NCBI GenBank assembly: GCA_019695215.1
Contig: JAIBAK010000002.1
Coordinates: forward strand, 62,001-126,000
DNA length: 64,000 nucleotides
Direction of reading: 5' to 3'
Source: Bacteroidia bacterium
GTDB lineage: Bacteria; Bacteroidota; Bacteroidia; UKL13-3
In this document: in pieces, positions 41,682-52,200 of the stretch
Numbering within the stretch: the stretch's first letter is position 1
Layout: every line of letters starts with the position of its first letter
The notes under the pieces: generated by a model
What the model was told of the DNA's origin: nothing
Seen by the model: the letters and a program-made list of their open reading frames with translations, nothing else
The model's database searches: none
Position numbers and translations under genes: made by a program

Positions 41682-44600
41682 TTATTTGGTTTCTTTCTTT
41701 TCCAAATCAACAACTACCGGTGTAGCTACACAGATAGAAGAATAAGTTCCTACCACAATACCTATTAACAGGGCAAATGAAAATCCGCGAATGGTTTCGC
41801 CACCGAAAATAAAGATGGCCACCAACACGAAGAATATGGTTAATGAAGTATTGATGGTACGGCTAAGCGTACTGTTCAGCGCGTAGTTAATTACCGTGTT
41901 GCGTTCGTTGGTATCCAAATCCGATTTGTTACGGATGGTGAGGTATTCACGAATACGGTCAAACACCACCACCGTATCGGTCATGGAATAACCCATTACG
42001 GTAAGGATAGCTGCAATAAAATGCTGGTCAATTTCGAGGGAGAACGGAAGCACTCCGTCAAAAGCAAGGAAAATAGCAAGTACAATGAGCACATCGTGCA
42101 AAAGCGCCACTACCGCACCCAAACCATACTGCCATTTTTTGAATCGCAAAATGATGTACAGGAACATAATGAAGCAGGAAACAAGCACTGCCCACACTGC
42201 TTTTGATTTAATATCGCCCGAAATGGTTTCGCCCACTTTTTCCGAACTTACAATCTCATATTTCGGATTTATTTTCTTTAACCCTTCGTTTAGTTTAGCG
42301 GCAACTTTAGCCTCTGCATCTGCCGAGTTATCCTGAATCAGGTAAGCTGTGGTAATTTTAACCTGCTCACTTCCGCCATAAGTTTTTACCTCAGGCTCTT
42401 TGCCATCAAAAAACGGCCCCAGTTCCTGACGAACTTCAGTGGTAGGAATGGTTTTGTCAAAACGAACCACATAGGTACGACCTCCTTTAAAGTCGACCCC
42501 AAAATTAAATCCGCCACGGATAACGAAGAAAACAACCCCAATAAGAATAATGATGGTAGAGAAGGTATAATACAACTTACGTTTTCCTACGAAATCAATT
42601 TTAAAGTGGTCGTACACATGCTGAGTGGACTTGCGGTAAAAAGTTACATCGCGGCCTTTTTCCAGCATATTATCAAAAATAATACGGGTGATAAAAATGG
42701 CACAGAATAACGAAGTAAGAATACCGATGATAAGCGTGGTGGCAAAACCCTGAATAGGACCTGTACCAAACACATATAACACAATACCCAAAAGTAAGGT
42801 AGTAATGTTGGAGTCGAGAATGGATGACATGGCATGGGCATACCCTTCGGAAACTGCATTTTTAAGCGACTTTCCATGATGTCCCATTTCTTCCCTTACG
42901 CGTTCAAAGATGAGGATGTTTGCATCAACCGACATACCTATGGTAAGCACTACTCCCGCTATACCGGGCAGGGTTAATACCGCCCCGAGGGAAGCAAGCA
43001 CGCCTATCACAAAAAACACGTTGACGAAGAGGGCAATGTCGGCCACCCATCCGGCTTTGTTATAGTAAAAGCCCATAAACACCAGTACTAAAACGAGTGC
43101 AATGGCAAATGAAGAAAATCCTGAACTGATAGCTTCCTGTCCTAATGTTGGTCCTACTACCGCTTCAGCCACAATACGGGTTGGAGCAGGCAGTTTACCC
43201 GACTTAAGAATGTTTGCCAAGTCATCTGCTTCTTTGGTAGTAAAGTTTCCTGAAATGCTTGAATGTCCGTTTGGAATTTCGCTTTGTACGGTAGGAGCCG
43301 AATACACACGGTCGTCAAGCACAATAGCCACACATTTGCCAATATTGCCACCGGTCACTTTTTTCCACTGACGGGCACCACTGGTGTTCATGGTCATGGA
43401 AATTTCTACGTTTCCTGACTGAGAAATGTCTTTACGGGCATCGGTAACCACATCCCCTTCTAATGCAGCTCCACCGGTTTTGCTGAACTTGATCGCATGC
43501 AGGCGAAGTACTTCTTCGTTTTTACCTAATCCTTTAGCTTCCCACAGGAATTTAATGGTTGAAGGCAATGCATTTAATACTTCAGGTGTGTTAAGGTATG
43601 CATTAATTTTTGCGGTATCTTTAATTAGAGCCGAGCCAACAATGGAACCTTTTACCAGTTCTGTACGATTTTCGTTGGTAGCCGGAATAAGCAATGTATA
43701 AAGCAACGGGTTCTCTTTGATTAACTGCTCCTGCGATTTTTTATCGGTCGAGTCTTTTCCGGCTTTGCTGGTATCATTTGCCGCAGCAGTTAAATCAGTT
43801 GATTTTTTACTGGTATCAGAAGCTGTTTTATTGGTTTGCAACAACTCCAAACCTTCGGTAGATGATTTGCTGCTGTCGGCCGCATCGGTAGCAGTTTCTT
43901 TTTTATCATCCATATCCTTTGCCGCATTAAGTTTGGCAATGGTGGTATTGGCCGTTTGTAAATAAGCAAAAGCTTCGGTGTTATCGTAAGTTTCCCAAAA
44001 CTGCAAACGGGCCGAACCCTGTAACAGTTTACGCACCCGCTCCGGATTATCTACACCCGGCAATTCAACCAGAATACGCCCCGAGTTACCCAGCTTTTGA
44101 ATATTAGGCTGTGTTACCCCAAACTTGTCGATACGTGCACGCAATATCTGAAACGAGCGGTCAATAGCCTGATCGGCCTCGCCCGAAATAAACTTGAGCA
44201 CTTCGGCATTGGTTGATGTGTAGCTTACTTTATCCTTATTTTCTTTAGTAGCAAAAATGGTAGCGAGTTTACCGCTCGGGCTCAACTCGGCATACGCTTC
44301 ACCAAATAAGGTTACGTAATCTTTTTGACTTGTTTTTAATTTTTCACTGGCATTAGCCAACGCCTTGTTAAAAATGGGATCCTGATTGTTGTTAGACAAC
44401 GCCAGCACTAAATCCGACAACGACACTTCAAGGGTTACGTTCATTCCACCTTGTAAGTCGAGGCCCAGGTTAAGTTCGCGCTCTTTACAATCCAGGTAGG
44501 TAAAGCTCATCAGCACGGGTTCGCGGGCTATGGAGTCAATGTATGCTCTTTCTTTAGCCTTGTCTCCTTTGGCGTACGCCTTGGCTTTACCTTCAATCTG

Positions 44601-44687
44601 GTTTGTTTTCCAGGTAAAGATCAACTGGTACGCGCAAACGAGTGCGAGTGCGATGGCAAATACCTTTACTACTCCTGTACTTTTCAT
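41682..44687 (-). CDS. secDF: Protein translocase subunit SecDF (fused)
   Basis: A 1001-residue fusion of SecD and SecF, the normal Bacteroidota form. SecD part: one N-terminal helix, the periplasmic P1 domain with LNLGLDLQGGMNVTLEV, RIDKFGVTQPNIQKLG, RILVELPGVDNPERVRKLL and VLDDRVYSAP, and five helices with GMSVDANILIFERVREE. SecF part from about residue 690: GVDFKGGRTYVVRF, GYSMTDTVVVFDRIREY and FGGETIRGFSFALLIGIVVGTYSS. It uses the proton motive force to aid protein release after Sec export. An odd low-complexity Ser/Thr/Lys/Asp insertion occupies residues ~255-325 in P1. Monocistronic with a terminator. Confidence 0.96.
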   Translation of the reverse strand: MKSTGVVKVFAIALALVCAYQLIFTWKTNQIEGKAKAYAKGDKAKERAYIDSIAREPVLMSFTYLDCKERELNLGLDLQGGMNVTLEVSLSDLVLALSNNNQDPIFNKALANASEKLKTSQKDYVTLFGEAYAELSPSGKLATIFATKENKDKVSYTSTNAEVLKFISGEADQAIDRSFQILRARIDKFGVTQPNIQKLGNSGRILVELPGVDNPERVRKLLQGSARLQFWETYDNTEAFAYLQTANTTIAKLNAAKDMDDKKETATDAADSSKSSTEGLELLQTNKTASDTSKKSTDLTAAANDTSKAGKDSTDKKSQEQLIKENPLLYTLLIPATNENRTELVKGSIVGSALIKDTAKINAYLNTPEVLNALPSTIKFLWEAKGLGKNEEVLRLHAIKFSKTGGAALEGDVVTDARKDISQSGNVEISMTMNTSGARQWKKVTGGNIGKCVAIVLDDRVYSAPTVQSEIPNGHSSISGNFTTKEADDLANILKSGKLPAPTRIVAEAVVGPTLGQEAISSGFSSFAIALVLVLVFMGFYYNKAGWVADIALFVNVFFVIGVLASLGAVLTLPGIAGVVLTIGMSVDANILIFERVREEMGHHGKSLKNAVSEGYAHAMSSILDSNITTLLLGIVLYVFGTGPIQGFATTLIIGILTSLFCAIFITRIIFDNMLEKGRDVTFYRKSTQHVYDHFKIDFVGKRKLYYTFSTIIILIGVVFFVIRGGFNFGVDFKGGRTYVVRFDKTIPTTEVRQELGPFFDGKEPEVKTYGGSEQVKITTAYLIQDNSADAEAKVAAKLNEGLKKINPKYEIVSSEKVGETISGDIKSKAVWAVLVSCFIMFLYIILRFKKWQYGLGAVVALLHDVLIVLAIFLAFDGVLPFSLEIDQHFIAAILTVMGYSMTDTVVVFDRIREYLTIRNKSDLDTNERNTVINYALNSTLSRTINTSLTIFFVLVAIFIFGGETIRGFSFALLIGIVVGTYSSICVATPVVVDLEKKETK

Positions 44688-44802
44688 TGTATCGCTTTGA
44701 TTTTATTTATTTCTTATTGTATGGTCAGTTTTACGAAGCGGCAAATATATACGCTGAGTGTGACTTTTCAAAAAGAGGAAATTTACCTTGAAAACAGACG
44801 CT

Positions 44803-45216
44803 TCAGGCTTTAGGATTTAAACTCACCAGAAATACGGTAGTTTTATTCCGGTCGCGGCCATACCTGAATTTTTCTAATACTTCTTCAATGCTTCGCCCGT
44901 GGAAATACGAGGTACGTACTTCTTTTTCGCCTGCCGATGTCCATTGAATGGTGTAGGAATCAGACTGATCGCGGTAATGCCGGGTGTATTCAAGTGCCTT
45001 GGTCAATACATCTAATTTAGAAACACCCACCCCGGTAAAAAACAAAAACATCTGGTTGTAACGCGGGTTTATGGTTTCAATATTCAATTGTACATTTCCC
45101 AAATGGTCATGGTAATTAAAATTAATCCGGTGGTTAGAGTCCTGCCCAAGTATCTCCGTTATTTCTTTTTCAATGGCCAGTGCCCTAAGGGTTTCTTCTG
45201 CATTTAATTCTTTCAT
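44803..45216 (-). CDS. Conserved hypothetical protein, translationally coupled to uridine kinase
   Basis: A 137-residue cytoplasmic protein with mixed alpha/beta pattern: ALAIEKEITEILGQDSNHRI, NFNYHDHLGNVQLNIETINP, NQMFLFFTGVGVSKLDVLTK and the end RDRNKTTVFLVSLNPKA. I do not recognise a domain. It overlaps the uridine kinase gene by 4 bases, so the two are made from one message, but this does not prove a role in nucleotide metabolism. Confidence 0.6.
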   Translation of the reverse strand: MKELNAEETLRALAIEKEITEILGQDSNHRINFNYHDHLGNVQLNIETINPRYNQMFLFFTGVGVSKLDVLTKALEYTRHYRDQSDSYTIQWTSAGEKEVRTSYFHGRSIEEVLEKFRYGRDRNKTTVFLVSLNPKA

Positions 45217-45848
45217 AAGGTTTGCTTTGCATCGGATTGAATGAGTGAAGTAAAGTGATTTTTAATAACCTGCAGGCTGTTTTGAAAATGTTCGTTATTG
45301 TTGATTATCATATCGGCTGCATTCTTAAACGGAAGCAGGTATTTTTCATAAGCTGGTAAAACATGATTGTGCCATTGATACAAGACAAGGTCGTACGAAA
45401 TGCCCCGCTCGGTGGTATCGCGCCTGATGCGTCTTTCCAATTTTACATCATCTGCTGCATCTATAAACACCTTCAAATCGAGGAGTTTAAAAATTTCTTC
45501 GAACCAAAAAATAAACAGCCCTTCAATAACAATAATGCGGGCCGGTTCAAAACGCAACAGCTTTGGTTCCACATCTTCTTTCTGATATAAATATTCTTTA
45601 CGCTCCACCGTTTTTCCGGCTTTTAACAATTGTAAATCATGAATGAACCTGTGGTAATCAATACTGTCGGGTAAGTCGAAATTTACTTTTCCGTTGGCAT
45701 CATATATATGTTTTGAAGGCGGATGGTAATAATGATCCTGAGAAATAATACATAAGTCGCTTGCCGGAAATGCCCCCTTCAACGAAATAAGAAAACTTGT
45801 TTTGCCTGAGGCACTTCCGCCTGTAATCCCAACTAAATACGATTGCAC
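45213..45848 (-). CDS. udk: Uridine kinase
   Basis: A 211-residue P-loop kinase that phosphorylates uridine and cytidine in pyrimidine salvage. The Walker A motif GITGGSASGKTSFL is at residues ~7-20. DHYYHP and the substrate segment NFDLPDSIDYHRFIHDLQLL follow, then VIEGLFIFWFEEI (Walker B-like) and the lid RRIRRDTTERG. All are typical of the uridine kinase/PRK family. Cytoplasmic. The downstream small gene overlaps by 4 bases. Confidence 0.92.
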   Translation of the reverse strand: MQSYLVGITGGSASGKTSFLISLKGAFPASDLCIISQDHYYHPPSKHIYDANGKVNFDLPDSIDYHRFIHDLQLLKAGKTVERKEYLYQKEDVEPKLLRFEPARIIVIEGLFIFWFEEIFKLLDLKVFIDAADDVKLERRIRRDTTERGISYDLVLYQWHNHVLPAYEKYLLPFKNAADMIINNNEHFQNSLQVIKNHFTSLIQSDAKQTL

Positions 45849-46015
45849 TTTGATAAACTTTTTGGTAAAGGGAACAAATTTAGCTTTTCAAACCACCATT
45901 CCCAATCCTGCCCTCCTCCTTTCATCTTTGCCCCATTGTCAACTGCCGTTCGTCCCCGTTTTTTGTCATTTGGGTTTACTTATCAGGTCTTTTGTCGGCT
46001 AAAAAAGTAAACTCA

Positions 46016-46067
46016 GGAAACTTTTGAAATATTTTTTGTTTCCAAAGTATTATTTCTTTTACCTTTG
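46016..46067 (+). promoter_or_regulatory. Promoter and possible TetR operator of the RND efflux operon
   Basis: TTTG at 46035 and TACCTTTG at 46060-46067 are separated by 21 bases, within the Bacteroidota promoter range, 18 bases before the TetR ATG at 46086. GGAAAC (46016-46021) and GTTTCC (46038-46043) form an inverted repeat that overlaps the -33 element, a reasonable place for an autoregulatory TetR site. Binding is inference. Confidence 0.5.
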
Positions 46068-46085
46068 CCCCCGATTTTAGAACAC

Positions 46086-46703
46086 ATGAACCCCACAGAA
46101 GAAAAAATTATAATTAGTTCAAAAGCTCTTTTTATGCGATATGGTATAAAAAGCATCACCATGGATGATGTAGCCCGCGAACTGGCCATTTCCAAAAAAA
46201 CACTGTATCAGTATTTCAGCGATAAAAATGATTTGGTAAAAAAAGTTTTGACTCATCACCTGGAAATAGCGAGTAACGCCTGTAAAAAAACATTTGAAGA
46301 GATAACCAACCCTATTGACCAGATGCTGGTGATGAGCCGCGAGCGGGCCGAGGACATGAGCAATATGAACCCCGCCCTGTTTTACGACTTAAAAAAGTAT
46401 TACCCCGAAAGCTGGATTGAACTGGAAAAATACAAAACCGAATTTATATACAGCCATATCATAAAAAACATGCAAAATGGCATTGAAGGCGGCTGGTATC
46501 ACAGCAATATTAAAACCGATATAGTAGCCCACATTTATGTGCATTTGGTAGACATGATGATAGGCGGTGGCGATAATTTGAAAAAACAGTACAACCAAAA
46601 AGAACTTCACCTGAGCGTAATCAATTACCACCTGCATGCGGTATGCACCAAAAAAGGGCTTGACCATTTAAACAAACGTTTAACCGAAATGAATCACCAA
46701 TGA
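46086..46703 (+). CDS. TetR/AcrR family transcriptional regulator of the RND operon
   Basis: A 205-residue regulator from MNPTEEKIIISS. The N-terminal HTH (residues ~20-60) reads SITMDDVARELAISKKTLYQ, YFSDKNDLVKKVL, the TetR consensus. The ~150-residue C-terminal ligand domain is divergent and similar to those of other Bacteroidota regulators found before RND pumps. It overlaps the TolC-like gene by 4 bases (ATGA), so it is the first gene of a four-gene operon and probably represses it. Ligand unknown. Confidence 0.88.
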   Translation: MNPTEEKIIISSKALFMRYGIKSITMDDVARELAISKKTLYQYFSDKNDLVKKVLTHHLEIASNACKKTFEEITNPIDQMLVMSRERAEDMSNMNPALFYDLKKYYPESWIELEKYKTEFIYSHIIKNMQNGIEGGWYHSNIKTDIVAHIYVHLVDMMIGGGDNLKKQYNQKELHLSVINYHLHAVCTKKGLDHLNKRLTEMNHQ

Positions 46704-48058
46704 AAAAACATATGCATAAATTCCTCCTCCCCGTTTTGTTTTGTGCCCTGTTTTGGCAACAGGCAATTGCACAAAAAGACACAAGTATGAACTTTAGCCT
46801 GAAGCAGGCAGTTGAATACGCCAAAAGCAACAGTTACCAAATTAAAAATGCCCGCCTTGATGAAGTAAACGCCAAATCAAAAGTAAAAGAAACACTGGCA
46901 GGCGGATTACCTCAGGTAAACGGAAGTTTATCGTTCAACAACAACTTTCAGCTTACACCCTTTTATTTTAATATGAATATTCCCGGATTCCCGGTGAGTA
47001 AGGACCCAACACGTGCAGGTGCAAAAATTACGGGCAACGGAAATATTAATGCCAGTCAGCTTCTTTTTGACGGTTCGTATCTGGTAGGACTGCAAGCCTC
47101 AAAAGAGTTTGTAAAACTGTCGCAGCAAATTTCTCAGAAAACCGAACAGGAAATTGAAATCAATGTATCGAAATCATATTACATGAGCCTTACCGTTGAA
47201 GAAAACATTCAATTGCTTAAAGGCAACCTTACACAATTAGAAAAAACATTAAGTGATACACGGGCATTATTTAAAAACGGCTTTGTTGAAAAAACAGATC
47301 TTGACCGTTTGGAACTGGCCGTATCCGAATTAAATCTGCAAATAGAAAAGTTATTTAATACACACGAAACAGCCATCCGTATGTTAAAAATGCAAATGGG
47401 CATTCCCATGTCGCAAACCATTTACCTTACCGATAAACTGGAAGATTTATACAGCAGTTTTGCTTCGCTAACGGAGAAGAATACTCCCAACCCCTCAAAC
47501 CGCATCGAGTACCAGCTCATCAATCAGCAAATTCGTTTAAACGAATTAAACATGAAACGTTACCGGGTTGGATTTTTACCTACTTTTTCGGCCGTATATA
47601 ATTTCTCGGAAAACTCTTTCAGAGGAAGCAATTTTAAACCGCTTACCAATGACGGGTGGTACTCTTCCTCGTTTTTGGGTGTAAGCATGAGCCTTCCGCT
47701 GTTTGATGGTTTTCGCAAGCAGGCATGGATGCAGCAAACAAGGGTAGAATTAGATAAATTAGATAACAACAAAAAGAATTTTGAAAATGCCGTAGCGCTC
47801 GAAACATACCAGGCACAAGCCAATTACGAAACAGCCCTTAAACAGGTAACCATTCGTAAAAATAACCTGCAACTGGCCAAAAATATTCATAGCACCGTAA
47901 GCACTAAATTTAAAAACGGAGTAGGTTCATCTTTTGAACTGGGACAGGCCGAAAGCGATTTAAAAACCGCCCAAAGCAATTACCTCAACTCCATTTACGA
48001 TTTAATGGTGGCACGCATTGAACTGAATAAAGCATTAGGAAAACCTGTTTTAAATTAA
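46700..48058 (+). CDS. TolC-family outer membrane efflux protein (RND operon)
   Basis: A 452-residue outer membrane factor with the signal peptide KFLLPVLFCALFWQQAIAQ. Two OEP repeats follow: the first with LKQAVEYAKSNSYQIKNARL and ETLAGGLPQVNGSLSFNNNF; the second with RIEYQLINQQIRLNELNMKR, RVGFLPTFSAVYNFSENSF and SLPLFDGFRKQAWMQQTRVE. The long coiled helices and PLFDG turn are typical. It trimerises to form the exit channel for the adaptor and pump encoded next. Translationally coupled to the TetR gene. Confidence 0.92.
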   Translation: MKKHMHKFLLPVLFCALFWQQAIAQKDTSMNFSLKQAVEYAKSNSYQIKNARLDEVNAKSKVKETLAGGLPQVNGSLSFNNNFQLTPFYFNMNIPGFPVSKDPTRAGAKITGNGNINASQLLFDGSYLVGLQASKEFVKLSQQISQKTEQEIEINVSKSYYMSLTVEENIQLLKGNLTQLEKTLSDTRALFKNGFVEKTDLDRLELAVSELNLQIEKLFNTHETAIRMLKMQMGIPMSQTIYLTDKLEDLYSSFASLTEKNTPNPSNRIEYQLINQQIRLNELNMKRYRVGFLPTFSAVYNFSENSFRGSNFKPLTNDGWYSSSFLGVSMSLPLFDGFRKQAWMQQTRVELDKLDNNKKNFENAVALETYQAQANYETALKQVTIRKNNLQLAKNIHSTVSTKFKNGVGSSFELGQAESDLKTAQSNYLNSIYDLMVARIELNKALGKPVLN

Positions 48059-48098
48059 TAAAAAAATAATCATGACTTACAACAATAATATTACCTCT

Positions 48099-49241
48099 AT
48101 GAAATCAAATATAAACTACATACTCTCGGGTTTTGCCCTTATAGGTATGTTTGCCCTCGTGTCATGCGGAAGTAACAGTACACTTGACCAGAAGAAAAAA
48201 GAATTAGATAAACTAAAAAGCGAGCAGGCATCAATCAATGAAAAAATTAAAAAACTGGCCGAAGAAATTTCAGTTCTCGACACAGCTGCCATTAAAGGGA
48301 ACAAAGAAAAAACTGTTGCGGTAACCAAAATTGTGCCCGGCTATTTTCAGCACAGCATTGATGTGCAGGGCCGTGTTGACGGTGACGAAAATATTGCCAT
48401 CAGTGCCAAAATGGGCGGGCCCGTTACCCGGTTAAATGTAAGCGTGGGCGATATAGTTCATAAAGATCAGATACTGGCAGAAATTGACAACAAATTAGTG
48501 CGCACACAAATTGCCGATATAAAAGCAAAACTGGCCATAGCTACCGATTTATACTACAAACAAAAAACCCTGTGGGATCAGAAAATAGGATCAGAGGTAC
48601 AATACCTTCAGGCAAAAAATCAGAAGGAAAGTTTAGAAAACGGACTGGCCACACTGAACGAAAATCTTGACATGTACCTGATAAAATCCCCAATAAGCGG
48701 CACCGTAGATAACCTGAATATTAAACTGGGACAATCCGTTGCACCGGGTATGCCCTGCGTACAGGTGGTAAATTTTGGCAGTCTTAAAATAAAAGCCGAT
48801 TTATCCGAATCTTATTCGGCCAATGTAGATAATGGAGATGACGCGGAAGTAGTATTCCCTGATATTAACCGCACCCTTAAATCAAAAGTTGATTACGTAG
48901 CCAAAGCCATCAACCCAATGACCCGTACGTTTGGTGTGGAAATAAAACTTCCTTCAGATAATAATTTTCGCCCCAATATGGTGGCCGTAGTACGCATTGT
49001 GGATTACAAAAAAACAAATGCATTAGTAGTACCGGTTAATGCCATTCAAACAGCCGATGGTAAACAATACGTGTTTGTAGCCGTACAAAAAGGCAAAACA
49101 ATGATTGCTCAAAAACGTGATGTTAAAACAGGTCCTATGTACAATGGGAAAGCCGAAATAATTGAAGGATTAAATCCCGGAGACCAATTGATAAGTACCG
49201 GTTTTCAGGATTTGAATGACAACGAAATAATTCGTTTTTAA
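48099..49241 (+). CDS. Membrane fusion protein (AcrA/HlyD-like lipoprotein) of the RND pump
   Basis: About 380 residues. The start at MKSNINYILSGFALIG is preferred because it gives a clean lipoprotein signal with lipobox LVSC; an ATG nine codons earlier (48072) is also possible. An N-terminal coiled coil of ~45 residues (LDQKKKELDKLKSEQASINE) precedes the barrel-sandwich halves: GPVTRLNVSVGDIVHKDQIL and MYLIKSPISGTVDNLNIKLG. The alpha-hairpin lies between them, then the beta-barrel domain with VEIKLPSDNNFRPNMVAVV and a membrane-proximal end. It links the pump to TolC. Confidence 0.92.
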   Translation: MKSNINYILSGFALIGMFALVSCGSNSTLDQKKKELDKLKSEQASINEKIKKLAEEISVLDTAAIKGNKEKTVAVTKIVPGYFQHSIDVQGRVDGDENIAISAKMGGPVTRLNVSVGDIVHKDQILAEIDNKLVRTQIADIKAKLAIATDLYYKQKTLWDQKIGSEVQYLQAKNQKESLENGLATLNENLDMYLIKSPISGTVDNLNIKLGQSVAPGMPCVQVVNFGSLKIKADLSESYSANVDNGDDAEVVFPDINRTLKSKVDYVAKAINPMTRTFGVEIKLPSDNNFRPNMVAVVRIVDYKKTNALVVPVNAIQTADGKQYVFVAVQKGKTMIAQKRDVKTGPMYNGKAEIIEGLNPGDQLISTGFQDLNDNEIIRF

Positions 49242-49275
49242 AAAAGGCTTTCACCTTATAAAAAAATAAAAAGCC

Positions 49276-52200
49276 ATGCACGATATTCAAAAAGAATTTA
49301 AGGCCTCAAGCTGGTCAATTGACAATAAAACCAGCGTATACATTCTCACCCTCATCATTACCCTTGCCGGAATTTTTTCTTACAACAGTTTGCCTAAAGA
49401 ACAATTTCCCGAGGTAAAATTCCCGAGCATTTTGGTTACAACGGTTTATCCGGGAACCACTCCTACCGATATGGAAAACTTAGTGACCAAACAAATCGAA
49501 AAACAACTGAAAGTGCTTTCAGGCGTAAAAAAAGTAACCAGCAACTCGGTTCAGGATTTTTCGGTAATCAATATTGAATTTAATACCGACCAGAATGTTG
49601 ACCTCTCGCTGCAACGGGTAAAAGATGCGGTGGATAAGGCCAAAACCGATTTACCCAATAATCTTCCCTCTCCGCCTCAGGTGCGCGATATTGACGTGTC
49701 ACAAATGCCTATTATGAATGTGCACGTGTACGGAAATTTTCCGCTCGATAAAATGAAAGATTATGCCGATGACCTGAAAGATGAAATTGAAGGGCTGCGC
49801 GAAATTACCCGCGTGGATATGGTAGGTGCACTTGACCGCGAGATACAGGTAAACGTGGATATGTACAAAGCCGAAGTAAGCGATATTACACTCGATGATG
49901 TGATTCGCGCCATTGGGTCGGAGAACGTAAACATATCGGGCGGATTGGTAAATATGGACGGACTTAAACGCTCCATTAGTGTAAAAGGACAATATGTTGA
50001 TCCGCTTCAAATAGGAGATATTGTAATTCGCGGACAAGCCGGAGCCACCGTTTACCTGAAAGACATTGCTGAAATAAAAGATGCATTTAAAGAAAAGGAA
50101 AGTTATGCCCGATTAGATCACGCCAATGTAATTTCGTTAAACGTCATTAAGAAAAGCGGAGAAAACCTGATTGAAGCTTCCGATAAAATTCGTGAAATAT
50201 GCCAGCGCAAGCAAAGTGGCGAATTTCCGGCAGCTCTAAAAGTAACTATCACAGGTGACCAGTCGGATAAAACGCGCGTTACCCTGCACGATTTGATAAA
50301 TACTATTGTTATCGGGTTTGTGCTGGTAACTATTATCCTCATGTTTTTTATGGGAACCACCAATGCCATTTTCGTTGCTATGTCGGTTCCGCTCTCGTGC
50401 TTTGTGGCCTTTCTGGTATTCCCTGCCATCGGGTTTAAGCTTAACTTTATTGTGTTGTTTTCCTTTTTGCTTGCTTTGGGTATTGTGGTAGACGATGCCA
50501 TTGTGGTAATTGAAAACACGCACCGCATTTTTGCCAACGGAAAAGTACCTATTAAAAAAGCAGCCAAGATGGCCGCAGGCGAAGTATTTCTTCCCGTACT
50601 ATCGGGTACCATGACCACGCTGGCTCCGTTTATTCCATTAGCCTTTTGGCAGGGTGTAATCGGTAAGTTTATGTTCTTCCTTCCCGTTACACTTATTGTA
50701 ACCCTGCTTGCTTCGTTACTGGTGGCTTATATCATTAATCCTGTATTTGCCGTTGATTTTATGAAAACCAAAGCCGAAGAAGCCAAAGCACGTAAAAACA
50801 GCAAGGGCTATCGCAAAACTGCCATCGTGTTTGCGGCCATTGCTTTGCTTTCATACATAGCCGGTAATTTTGGGCTTGGTAATTTTGTATTGGTATTGTT
50901 TGTTCTTTACAGCCTCAACCGGTTTGTATTCTGGAAATGGATAGAGAAATTTCAGGATAAAATATGGCCAACTGTACAAAACACCTATGCCAATATAATG
51001 ACATGGGCCCTGCAGGGAAAACGACCCTCCATGCTTATGCTCTCTACCGTGGGTTTATTTATTTTCAGTATTGTGTTTACCGCTATTCGTAAACCTGATG
51101 TAGTATTTTTCCCTCAGGCCGACCCGAATTTTGTGTACACCTACATTACCATGCCTATTGGTACCGACCAGGTCTACACCGATTCTATTACCCATATAGT
51201 AGAGGACCGCGTGTACAAAGTGGTGGGTGAAGATAATCCGCTGGTAGAATCCATTATTGCCAACGTATCGGTGGGTGCCGGTGACCCAAGCCAGTTTGAG
51301 CAGAATTTTAATGCCAATCCAAATCTGGGTAAGGTTACTGTAGCTTTTGTAGAGTTTGCAAAACGAAACGGAAAATCAACACGTGAGTATTTAGATAAAA
51401 TACGTGAAGCCGTGAAAGGAATTCCGGGTGCCGAAATTTCAGTTGATCAGGAAAAAGGCGGCCCTCCTACCGGCAAACCGGTGGCCATTGAAATTGTGGC
51501 CGATGATTTCACTCAACTGATTGCCGTATCAAAAGATATTAAAAGATACCTCGACTCATTGCAGATTGCGGGTATAGAAGAACTGAAAAGCGATTTGCAG
51601 ACCAATAAACCTGAAATAGTGGTGGAAGTTGACCGCGAACGCGCCAACCGTGAAGGCATCAGCTCGGCCATTGTGGGAATGGAACTGCGTAAAGCCATTT
51701 TCGGGCAGGATCAGGCATCTAAATTCCGTGATGCCAATGACGAACATAATATTCAGGTGCGCTACCGCGAAGACCAGCGCAATAACCTGAATGCACTCAT
51801 GAATTTAAAAATTACCTACCGCGATATGAATATGGGCGGACAAATACGCCAGATTCCTCTCTCATCGGTAGCCAAAATATCGTATGGAAATACCTATGGT
51901 GGTATTAAACGCAAAAATGAAAAACGAATGGTAACTATTTCATCAAATGTGTTGGGCGGATACACCCCGAATGAAGTAGTACCGCAGGTGCAGGAAGCAT
52001 TAAACAAATACAATGTGCCCACAGGGGTAACCATGAAAATGGGCGGAGAACAGGAAGAACAAAAGGAAACCGGAGCCTTTTTAGGAACTGCCCTGCTGGT
52101 ATCCCTCGGACTAATTTTCCTCATTCTTGTAACGCAGTTTAATTCCATCAGCAAGCCATTAATTATTCTGAGTGAAATTGTACTGAGTTTAATCGGGGTG

